Shown: in pieces, positions 23,749 through 31,800 of the stretch
Layout: each line of letters begins with the position of its first letter
Numbering within the stretch: the first letter of the stretch is position 1
Assembly (NCBI GenBank): GCA_006227105.1
Contig: SBFR01000196.1
Coordinates: forward strand, 1 to 37,450
Direction of reading: 5' to 3'
From: Bacteroidota bacterium
Lineage (GTDB): Bacteria; Bacteroidota; Bacteroidia; Flavobacteriales_D; Crocinitomicaceae
Length of the DNA: 37,450 nucleotides
Notes under the pieces: generated by a model
Database searches by the model: none
What the model was told of the DNA's origin: nothing
The model's input: only the letters and a program-made list of their open reading frames with translations
Position numbers and translations under genes: made by a program

Positions 23749-25041
23749 TTATTTTTTTAATGTACTACGATATCTTTCAATGGCTCTTTCACGAGCCATT
23801 TTATGTTCGACAATGGGCTCTGGGTAAGAGGATGTGCCATACTCAGGCACCCATTTTTTTATGTATTCAAATTTTGAGTCAAATTTCTCTTGTTGAGATG
23901 TTGGGTTAAAGACTCTGAAATAGGGTGCGGCATCACATCCTGATCCAGCGGCCCATTGCCATCCCCCCACGTTACTGGCAAGGTCAAAGTCCATTAACTT
24001 CATAGCGAAATAGGCTTCTCCAAGTCTCCAATCGAGTAACAGGTGTTTTGTAAGAAAACTTGCAGTGACCATTCTTACCCGATTATGCATGAATCCAGTT
24101 TCATTTAATTCCCGCATTCCTGCATCCACCAACGGGTATCCAGTCTTTCCTTCACACCATGCTTTGAAATGGGTATCATTATGTTCCCAGCGTATGGAGT
24201 CATATTCTTTTCGAAAAGAATTTATCGCTGAATGCGGAAAATGATAGATGATCATCTGATAAAAATCTCTCCAGATCAATTCATTCAGGTAAGTAGGATT
24301 GTGCTTCAAGGCAATGCGACACAACTCCCGAATACTAATTGTACCAAATCTCAAATGAACACTTAGTCTTGATGTACCATGAATGGCCGGAAGATCCCTT
24401 GTTAGGTGATATTTATCAATAATACTGACATTGGGTTCGTTAGGGTCTTTGGCATACGATTCATGAAGGAACCCCATTTCTTTCAAAGTCAATAGAGGCT
24501 CCGGAATGCATTTTTCCAATTTTGAAAAATAGGGAGATGTAGGATAGGAGGAAAGATAGAAATCATTTAACTTTTCCTTCCACTTTTTTGAATACGGTGT
24601 AAAGACCGTGTATGGTTTACCATCATTTTTCAGGATTTCGTTCTTTTCGAAAATGACATGGTCTTTAGTTCCTGTGAATTGAATGTTCCTGTCGTTTAGA
24701 AGATCAAAGATCTTTCTGTCTCGATCCAACGCATATGGCTCGTAATCACGATTTGTGAAAACCATTTTTGCATTAAAATCTTCGGCGAGTTTTGGTATTA
24801 AATCTATGGGGTCACCAAATCTGACAATTAGATCTGATCCATGTTGCTGATAGATCGATTTAAGGTTTTTGATGGCATCATAAATAAAGCTGACCCTTTT
24901 ATCATTTTCAGGCAGTTCGCTTAATATGTTCGAATCGAAAATGAAAACCGGGATGACGGATGCTCCTGATTTTAGGGCTTTGTACAATCCGGCATTGTCT
25001 TCGGACCTTAGATCTCTTCGATGCCAGAATAGAGCTTTCAT
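23749..25041 (-). CDS. phrB: Deoxyribodipyrimidine photolyase (cryptochrome/photolyase family, class I type)
   Basis: A 430-residue photolyase that uses blue light to split cyclobutane pyrimidine dimers. The N-terminal antenna-binding Rossmann domain starts MKALFWHRRDLRSEDNAGLYKAL; the C-terminal FAD domain has GTSRLSVHLRFGTISIREL, LNELIWRDFYQMI, GYPLVDAGMRELNETGFMHNRVRM and the flavin-pocket segment LMDFDLASNVGGWQWAAGSGCDAAPYF, all diagnostic of this family. It is somewhat shorter than E. coli PhrB (about 470). ATGA overlap with the pterin synthase gene upstream. Members of this family carry a folate or flavin antenna, so the adjacent pterin enzyme is suggestive. Confidence 0.94.
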   Translation of the reverse strand: MKALFWHRRDLRSEDNAGLYKALKSGASVIPVFIFDSNILSELPENDKRVSFIYDAIKNLKSIYQQHGSDLIVRFGDPIDLIPKLAEDFNAKMVFTNRDYEPYALDRDRKIFDLLNDRNIQFTGTKDHVIFEKNEILKNDGKPYTVFTPYSKKWKEKLNDFYLSSYPTSPYFSKLEKCIPEPLLTLKEMGFLHESYAKDPNEPNVSIIDKYHLTRDLPAIHGTSRLSVHLRFGTISIRELCRIALKHNPTYLNELIWRDFYQMIIYHFPHSAINSFRKEYDSIRWEHNDTHFKAWCEGKTGYPLVDAGMRELNETGFMHNRVRMVTASFLTKHLLLDWRLGEAYFAMKLMDFDLASNVGGWQWAAGSGCDAAPYFRVFNPTSQQEKFDSKFEYIKKWVPEYGTSSYPEPIVEHKMARERAIERYRSTLKK

Positions 25042-25442
25042 TCACCGTTGTATTCAACCACGTTGTTTTCCGTTTCCCACAGACGAATGACCAATTTGTA
25101 TTTCGACTCCAGTTTTGGTCTCAATAAATTGTAAATGACCACAGCAATATTTTCTGCAGAAGGCTTTAACTCTTTAAATTCTGGACAATCCAAATTTAGA
25201 TTTCTATGATCAAAGCGTTCACCAACCTCCTCGTTGACAAGTTCTTTTAATTTTTTAAGATCAATAACATAGCCCGTCTCAGTATCTATCTCTCCTTCGA
25301 TCCATGTCTCAAGCACATAATTGTGACCATGATAATTTGGATTACTGCATTTACCAAAAACCTCGAGGTTCTTCTCGTCTGACCATTCAGTATTGAAAAG
25401 TCGGTGGGCAGCATTAAAGGTTGTACGTCTACACACTTTCAT
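25038..25442 (-). CDS. 6-pyruvoyl-tetrahydropterin synthase / QueD family enzyme
   Basis: A 134-residue T-fold enzyme acting on 7,8-dihydroneopterin triphosphate. Zinc ligands are H13 (FNAAHRL) and H38, H40 (YHGHNY), and the catalytic cysteine is C32 in FGKCSNPNYHGHNY. That segment resembles animal 6-pyruvoyl-tetrahydropterin synthase (GKCNNPNGHGHNY) more than the short-loop QueD pattern, and there is no Glu replacement of the PTPS-III (folate bypass) type. So the product could be 6-pyruvoyl tetrahydropterin or 6-carboxytetrahydropterin (queuosine route). No other queuosine gene is nearby. It overlaps idi by 14 bp and phrB by 4 bp. Confidence 0.85.
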   Translation of the reverse strand: MKVCRRTTFNAAHRLFNTEWSDEKNLEVFGKCSNPNYHGHNYVLETWIEGEIDTETGYVIDLKKLKELVNEEVGERFDHRNLNLDCPEFKELKPSAENIAVVIYNLLRPKLESKYKLVIRLWETENNVVEYNGE

Positions 25443-25965
25443 AGGTCAACTTTTGAGAGATTTTACTAAAATGGTCTAACATGATTATTCTGAACCAAAC
25501 CGTATACTTTGAAGGATTTTCCTTTATGTCTTCGATCAGTCGATCTGGATTTACAAATTTATATTCCATGGCTTCTTCAGGATTTAATTCGGGCAATTCG
25601 TCCGATATTCCTATAAAGACGTGATCCAGTTCATGTTCAATGAGTGAATTATCAAATTCTGCCCTGTAGATGAATGAAAAACTGTGTTTTAACATTGTAT
25701 TCATCCCCATTTCTTCATTTAATCGGCGATGTGCTGCGGCAGCAGTATCTTCTTCTGGCCTAGGATGACTACAACATGTGTTGGTCCATAATCCAGGGGA
25801 ATGGTATTTATCCAAAGCCCTTCTTTGCAATAACAGTTCTCCGGAAGAATTAAATATTAAAACAGACAGAGCCCTGTGCAACAAACCATCAATGTGGGCT
25901 TGGAGCTTTTCTTCAGATCCGATTTCCTGATCATTTTCGTTAACAAGGATGACTTTGTCTTCCAT
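25429..25965 (-). CDS. idi: Isopentenyl-diphosphate delta-isomerase, type I
   Basis: A 178-residue Nudix-fold enzyme that interconverts isopentenyl and dimethylallyl diphosphate. The active-site cysteine is C65 in GLWTNTCCSHPRPEED, with metal-binding histidines at H25 and H67 and the catalytic glutamate region in IEHELDHVF (residues 109-117). Placed between crtB and the pterin synthase gene, it should raise the supply of allylic primer for carotenoid synthesis. The start codon overlaps the crtB stop by 1 bp (TAATG). Confidence 0.94.
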   Translation of the reverse strand: MEDKVILVNENDQEIGSEEKLQAHIDGLLHRALSVLIFNSSGELLLQRRALDKYHSPGLWTNTCCSHPRPEEDTAAAAHRRLNEEMGMNTMLKHSFSFIYRAEFDNSLIEHELDHVFIGISDELPELNPEEAMEYKFVNPDRLIEDIKENPSKYTVWFRIIMLDHFSKISQKLTYESV

Positions 25966-26801
25966 TAGATCAAATTCAAATTATGTCTAAGGTACGAAGA
26001 AACAAACAGTCGATATTTCTTGCCATTTGGAATACGAATTCTTTCATTTAGAATTCGCTGCGCCTCCAAACCTTTGATCTTAGCAAATAGTTTGTAATAA
26101 TAGATATAGGCCATGTATACCCCAAATCTCGAATTCTTAGGCAATTGTTTGATTCCTTCATACCCTAAGCGGAAATCTTCTTCAATGTCTTTTTCGATCT
26201 CTTTTTTAATGGTGGAATCGAATTCTTTCATGTCAATCCCTGGGAAATACGTTCTTCCCAGTTCATGGTAATCTGCTTTAAGATCTCTAAGGAAATTGAT
26301 CTTCTGAAAAGCCGATCCCAATTTCATTGCAGCAGGTTTAAGCCTTTCATATTCTGCTTCGTCACCATGAACGAAAATCTTTAGACACATTAGTCCTACA
26401 ACCTCAGCAGAACCCAAGATGTAATTTTTATATCCAATTTCGTCGTAATCCGATTTTCTCAGGTCCATTTCCATACTGTCAAGAAATGTCGTGATCAAGT
26501 CGTGCGGAATTCTATATTTATTCACTGCCCATTGAAAACTATTGAGAACAGGATTGATCGAGATTCCTTCCTCTATTGCTTGAAAGGTTTGAGATCTGAA
26601 TTCAGTTAGCATCTTTTCTTTCGGATAGTCATGAAATGAGTCTACGATTTCATCTGCTAATCTTACAAATCCGTATAGGGAATAGATTGGCCTTTGAATT
26701 TCCTTTGAAAGGAATGAAATTCCCAAAGAAAATGATGTACTGTATCGTTTAGTAGTCAATTCACTAACTTCAAAAGAAACGCTATCAAATAATTCTTTCA
26801 T
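25965..26801 (-). CDS. crtB: Phytoene synthase
   Basis: CrtB, 278 residues, condenses two geranylgeranyl diphosphates to 15-cis-phytoene. The two aspartate-rich squalene/phytoene synthase motifs are D50-E-I-V-D54 in GFVRLADEIVDSF and DLKAD near residue 174 in KINFLRDLKADYHELGRTYFPG. The gene follows crtI by 5 bp. No crtE-type GGPP synthase is in the operon, so the substrate must come from a prenyl synthase elsewhere (the one at 10268 looks like a long-chain quinone enzyme). Confidence 0.95.
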   Translation of the reverse strand: MKELFDSVSFEVSELTTKRYSTSFSLGISFLSKEIQRPIYSLYGFVRLADEIVDSFHDYPKEKMLTEFRSQTFQAIEEGISINPVLNSFQWAVNKYRIPHDLITTFLDSMEMDLRKSDYDEIGYKNYILGSAEVVGLMCLKIFVHGDEAEYERLKPAAMKLGSAFQKINFLRDLKADYHELGRTYFPGIDMKEFDSTIKKEIEKDIEEDFRLGYEGIKQLPKNSRFGVYMAYIYYYKLFAKIKGLEAQRILNERIRIPNGKKYRLFVSSYLRHNLNLI

Positions 26802-26806
26802 TGTAA

Positions 26807-28282
26807 TCAGTTTATTGGGTTTTCTTGGTTTATCACTTGAGCTACCACCTCACCGGAAATAATGGATGGAGGAACTCCTGGTCCAGGAACGGTTAGCTGC
26901 CCTGTGTAATATAGGTTTTGAATCTTTTTATGTTTGAGTGATGGCTTCAATATTGCCGTTTGTTTCAAGGTATTTGCAAGACCATAGGCATTACCCCTAA
27001 ACGCATTGTAATCGGATTTAAAGTCTGAAACACAATAGCTCCTCTTGTAGATCACATGATCTCGGATACTTTCACCTGTATGTTTTTCAAGGCGATCCAT
27101 CAACATGGAATAGTATTTTTCACGTGTTTCCCCGTTGTCTTCCAGATCCGGTGCAATTGGGATCAAAAGAAACATATTTTCTTTGCCTTCAGGCGCAACC
27201 GTCTTATCTGTTTTGGATGGTACACAACAATAAAACAGTGGTGCACTTGGCCATTTAGGTTGCTCGTATATTTCTTTTGCGTGTTCTGTAAAAGGCTCGT
27301 CAAAAAACAAATTGTGGTGAAGAAGATCTTTTACTTTCTTGTCAACTCCTAAATAGAAAAGTAAACTCGACGGAGCCATCGTTCGACTTTTCCAGTATTC
27401 GTTACTGTAATTTGATTTTCCTTTCAGGATAGTTGAATCTGTATGTTGGTAATCGGCACCTGAAACAACGATATCAGCTTCAAACTCACCATTGTCAGTA
27501 ATTACCTTTGAAACAGAATTCCCTTCATAGGCAAATCCAGTTACATTTTGTTCTGTTAGAATTTTTACTCCTTGGTCATTGGCGATTTTTTCGAATGCTT
27601 CAATGAATTTATGCATCCCACCCATTGGATACCAAGTTCCAAGCGAAATGTCTGCATAATTCATCAATGAATAAAGAGCGGGGGTCTTATCAGGTGTGGC
27701 ACCAAGAAATAGCACTGGGAATTCCAATAGGCTTAGAATTTTCTCATTCTTGAAGTACTTTCTGATGTGTTTGGCAAATGAGCTTAAAAGATGCATCCTA
27801 AACAGACCTTTAAAAATCCTGAAGTCTGCAAATTCTCTCCATTTCAATCCAGGTTTAAATACGAGTTCGTTCATACCAACTTCATACTTGTATTTTGCTT
27901 CGTCCAGAAATTTCGTAAGTTTCTCAGAACTTCCTGACTCCATTGATTCGAAAAGGCTTTTTAGTTCCTGAAGCTCTGCTGGAAGATCAGTATGAGTTTG
28001 GTCTTTCCAATAGACGCGGTATGAAGGGTCAAGTCTTTTTAACTCGTAAAAATCCGAAGTTGTATGTCCGAACTGGTTATAAAAGCGTTCGAAAACGTCA
28101 GGCATCCAATACCAGCTAGGTCCCATGTCGAACATGAATCCATTTTCTTCAAATTTCCGGGCTCTTCCTCCAATCGTTTTATTTTTCTCCAGAATAGTCA
28201 CGTCGTACCCTTCTTTTGCTAAAAAAGAAGCGCATGAAAGAGATGAGATCCCAGAACCGATTATAACCGCTTTTTTACTCAT
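26807..28282 (-). CDS. crtI: Phytoene desaturase
   Basis: CrtI, 491 residues, an FAD-dependent desaturase and isomerase that converts phytoene to lycopene or a related polyene at the membrane. The FAD-binding fold is at the start (VIIGSGISSLSCASFLAKEG, then TILEKNKTIGGRARKFEENG) and the C-terminal CrtI signature is YTGQLTVPGPGVPPSIISGE. It begins with TAATG overlap to the sigma factor stop. There is only one desaturase and no cyclase, hydroxylase or ketolase in this operon, so the final pigment is made with genes elsewhere or stays acyclic. CrtD-type relatives look similar, but the pairing with CrtB favours CrtI. Confidence 0.94.
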   Translation of the reverse strand: MSKKAVIIGSGISSLSCASFLAKEGYDVTILEKNKTIGGRARKFEENGFMFDMGPSWYWMPDVFERFYNQFGHTTSDFYELKRLDPSYRVYWKDQTHTDLPAELQELKSLFESMESGSSEKLTKFLDEAKYKYEVGMNELVFKPGLKWREFADFRIFKGLFRMHLLSSFAKHIRKYFKNEKILSLLEFPVLFLGATPDKTPALYSLMNYADISLGTWYPMGGMHKFIEAFEKIANDQGVKILTEQNVTGFAYEGNSVSKVITDNGEFEADIVVSGADYQHTDSTILKGKSNYSNEYWKSRTMAPSSLLFYLGVDKKVKDLLHHNLFFDEPFTEHAKEIYEQPKWPSAPLFYCCVPSKTDKTVAPEGKENMFLLIPIAPDLEDNGETREKYYSMLMDRLEKHTGESIRDHVIYKRSYCVSDFKSDYNAFRGNAYGLANTLKQTAILKPSLKHKKIQNLYYTGQLTVPGPGVPPSIISGEVVAQVINQENPIN

Positions 28283-28794
28283 TAATTCATTGCATATCGA
28301 TAACCTGGCAATAGATCTATCAGCTTTTGACGAGCGATATAAATTCTGCTTTTCACCGTTCCGATCGGGATATTCAGTTGGTCCGCGATCTCCTTGTATT
28401 TAAATCCATTGAAATGCATAAGGAATGGTGTTTTAAAATCATCTTCCAAACGCTCGATCTTTTCTCTCAATTCCTTTTCCGTCATCTGACGCTGAGGATT
28501 GCCTAGGTCGTTTCCAGTATTTGAAATTAAGGATAAATCTTTACTATGGTCGAAGATTTCTCCAGATTTAACTCTTCGGCGATATTGATTGATGAAAATG
28601 TTACGCATGATCGTAAAGACCCATGCCTTAAAATTGGTTTGTGGTGTGTAATAACTTCGGTAAGTGATTGCCTTCAACATTGTTTCTTGAGTAAGATCAA
28701 GTGCATCTTCTTGATTTCTTGTGAATGTGAATGCAAAGGACTTCAAATTTCCTTCGAGTCCGATTAGTGCTTCATTGAATTCTACAGTTGACAT
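28282..28794 (-). CDS. ECF-type RNA polymerase sigma factor, carotenoid-operon type
   Basis: A 170-residue sigma-70-family (ECF) factor. Region 2 spans about 10-80 (DALDLTQETMLKAITYRSYY, FKAWVFTIMRNIFINQYRRRV) and region 4 about 110-165 (LPFLM-type helix, YKEIADQLNIPIGTVKSRIYIARQKL). It heads the crt operon, as ECF factors do in many Bacteroidota carotenoid clusters. No anti-sigma gene is adjacent, which is unusual for ECF factors generally, so control is probably at transcription through the multi-site operator directly upstream. Its own targets may include promoters elsewhere. Confidence 0.93.
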   Translation of the reverse strand: MSTVEFNEALIGLEGNLKSFAFTFTRNQEDALDLTQETMLKAITYRSYYTPQTNFKAWVFTIMRNIFINQYRRRVKSGEIFDHSKDLSLISNTGNDLGNPQRQMTEKELREKIERLEDDFKTPFLMHFNGFKYKEIADQLNIPIGTVKSRIYIARQKLIDLLPGYRYAMN

Positions 28795-28801
28795 TTCTCT
28801 T

Positions 28802-28866
28802 TGTTTAACAAATACGATTCAAAGTTAAACAAAAAATGTTTAACAAAACAAAAAAAAAGTTAAACA
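28802..28866. promoter_or_regulatory. Four-half-site operator TGTTTAAC/GTTAAACA upstream of the photoprotection operon
   Basis: Four exact 8-bp copies in alternating orientation: TGTTTAAC at 28802-28809, GTTAAACA at 28824-28831, TGTTTAAC at 28837-28844, GTTAAACA at 28859-28866. Centre distances are 22, 13 and 22 bp, i.e. two identical TGTTTAAC-N14-GTTAAACA palindromes offset by 35 bp. They fill the whole space between the upstream stop codon and the sigma factor start and overlap the -7 box. This is the arrangement expected for a tetrameric or paired dimeric repressor such as a MerR-type CarH/LitR photoreceptor; the regulator gene is not in the window. Confidence 0.7.
28820..28852 (-). promoter_or_regulatory. 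Promoter of the sigma-crtI-crtB-idi-ptps-phrB-bcp operon
   Basis: Minus-strand TAACTTTG at 28827-28820 is an exact TAnnTTTG -7 box; TTTG at 28852-28849 lies 21 nt upstream as a -33 element (another TTTG is 16 nt upstream). The predicted start near 28814 gives a leader of about 20 nt before the ATG at 28794. The -7 box shares four bases with one operator half-site, and another half-site lies in the leader, so binding would block polymerase. Confidence 0.7.
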
Positions 28867-28869
28867 AAA

Positions 28870-31800
28870 TTAAATTTTCATTCCAATGATAGTAATGTCG
28901 TCGGTTTGCTTGTTGCTACTTTTCCATTTCAGGAATTCATCTTCTATCATTATTTTCTGGTCAGGAAGAGGCAATCTTATATTTTCTTCCAACATTTCAA
29001 GTAACCTTCTGAAAGAGAATTTTTTATTTTTTGGTCCACCGAACTGATCTTGCATTCCATCTGTAAATAGATATATGATCGAATTATCTGATAAATTCAG
29101 TTCATGGGTAATATATCCTCGGAATTCCTTCATGTTACGATCACCAATATGTTTAATGTCTCCTTTGAACATATTGAATCCACGATCTTCCCAGATCAGG
29201 AATCTTGAACCTGCACAGCTATAGGATAGTTTTTTCTTCGCGTGGTCAAAAACACAAATGGTGAGCTCAATACCATCTGTTATCTTGGTGCCTTGTATTT
29301 CTGTAGACAAGATCTCTCGTAACTTTTGATCCATTTCGTTCATGATCAAACCAGGTTCTTTTAATTGGCCTTCCAGAACAATCGAATTGAGCATATTAAT
29401 TCCAAGTAAAGTCATGAAAGCGCCCGGCACACCATGGCCAGTGCAGTCACCAACAGCTACAACTGTGAATTGCTGAGTTCGGTGAATCCAATGGAAGTCT
29501 CCTGAAACGATATCTTTAGGATGGAAGATGGCGAAAGATTCATTGAATACCTCCCGATATGAATTTTCCTGAGGCATTAAACTCATCTGGATCCTTTGAG
29601 CATATTCGATACTGGACGTAATGTCATCTCTTTGTTCCTTAATGATCTCTTGTTGGGCACGGATCTCAGTTATATCTCTTGCTAACGCAAGGAATCCTTT
29701 AATATAGTGGTCGCTTCCTTCCTGAAATTGTGTTGTGACATGTTGCCCCAACCAGATTATTCGTCCATTTCTGGATTGGATAGGAAATTCAAAATAACTA
29801 CTGGATAGCTTTCGCTTAAAATGATCCTGGTAATATTCCTGAACTTGCTCTCTGTATTCGTCAGGAACAATAGTAAGTGCGCTTTTCCCATTAATTTCGT
29901 CCTTATCGAACTCAAGGATCTCATACATCCTGTTATTCAGAAACTGAAAGTTCCCATTCACGTCACATTGAAAAATAAGGTCTTCAGCATTCTGAACAAG
30001 TAATTCGTAAGTATTTTCTAATTCTTTCCTGTCCGATACATCTTGTCCGAGTATCACTTTGACATTATCTGAAAATACTTTGCATGACCACTCGATCCAT
30101 TTTATGTTTGATGTTGAATTGAGAAAAGGAACCAGATATTTTTGACCATCAAAAAATTGTGAGGTAAGATCAACATTTCGATATCCACCTGTTTGAGGTA
30201 AGAACTTATTTAAAAAAGAAATGTGTTGATGAAGAAGCTCATCCGATTTAATAGGAACAATTTGATTGATGTTCTCACTGGCATATGTGATCTTTCCATC
30301 TTTATTGAACGCTACGACTTGTGCATTCCCTTGATTTACTACTCCAGAAATGAAGATCAATTTTTCCAAAGAATCATTTCGAAGGAAAGAGATCATTATG
30401 GACATAAAAGCTGCTGCCAGAACAACGAACAAGAAGAGATATTTGTTGTAATGCGTCTGATCCAAGTACAATGTCATCGAACTGCAGATGACAAGAATTA
30501 TCAGGTTTTGTATGATCACCCATTTTATTCGCTCAAACACAAAAGGTGAAACGCATAAGATCATTGAAATAGCAAAGATATAGAATGGGTTTAGGTTTGA
30601 CAAGAATGCACCTATGACATAGTGAGACAAAACAAAGAAGTACGCCAGGATCAAATAAAGTCTGAACAGTTGCTTTCTTCCGGATCTTTCCGCTGATTTT
30701 GATAATAAATAAAGAGATAGAAGACCAAAACCAGTTGTAATTGCCAGACCCATCATTTCGGGGATGGCAGGATCAATGATCGGAGCAATGTAGTTGGCTA
30801 TCACATCTGAGAAAAAGGCGAAAAGTAGGATGGAAGGGGTAATATTCAGCTCTACAGATGTATCCTGTGTTCTGAAATAATTTCCTGAATCAAAAGAACG
30901 ATATCTGACCACGATGAAAATATTGATCAGTACGATTAGAGAAATCAGAAATAGAATGAACCACTTTGTTTTCCAAAATGGAAAATTGACGTGGATGGTG
31001 TATTTGCTTGTGTCACTAAATACAATTCCATCATAAGATGATCGAACCTCTAGGGTATAGTCTCCATTGCTAAGTTCGGACAAATAGATCTTGTCAAGGT
31101 TTGATAGTTCTGACCATTCATCCGAGAATCCTTTTATTCGGTAAGAATAAAGGATATTGTTGATCTTCGGATTATTCGTTGAAAGCTGGAAGGAATAGGA
31201 GTTTTCTTTTTTGGTAATCACACGATAAACCAAAGGTTGAATAACGGGAGGAGTTGGTTTTGGAAAATGCTTAAGCAACTCAGTGTTAATAGAAAACAAG
31301 CCTTCAATAGTTCCAACGTAGAGAATATTATCATCCTGAAACTGTGCCCTCATGTGAGTTTCAAAACCGCCAAATCCTGTTTCTCCCGTGAAATGGCGGG
31401 AATCTCCCGGTTTACCAAGTTCATTCACAGGGAGTATAGTAATACCTTTATTCGTTCCAATGATCAAGTTTCCGAACTTGTCAGCGCTCAGAGTATAAAG
31501 AAGTTTGGAATTAAAATATTTGTTGTCTTTTATTGAGACGGTCTCACCATTTGCTAAAATTCCAAATAGTCCGTCGTCTCCTGTGAACCAAACTGTTTTG
31601 TAAACATCGAGGGTTGAATTTCCAAAGTAGTAACCAACCGTTTTACTTTCAGGGACCTTTTTAAGGGTAAGTTTTTGTGGGTTCAATTCAAATACACCCT
31701 CATTGGTTCCTAAATACCATATTTTGCTTATTGGTGATTTAGTGGCAGTGTAGATAAATCGTGGTCCTTTAAAGATCTTCTTGAGAGTAAAGTCCTTTGA

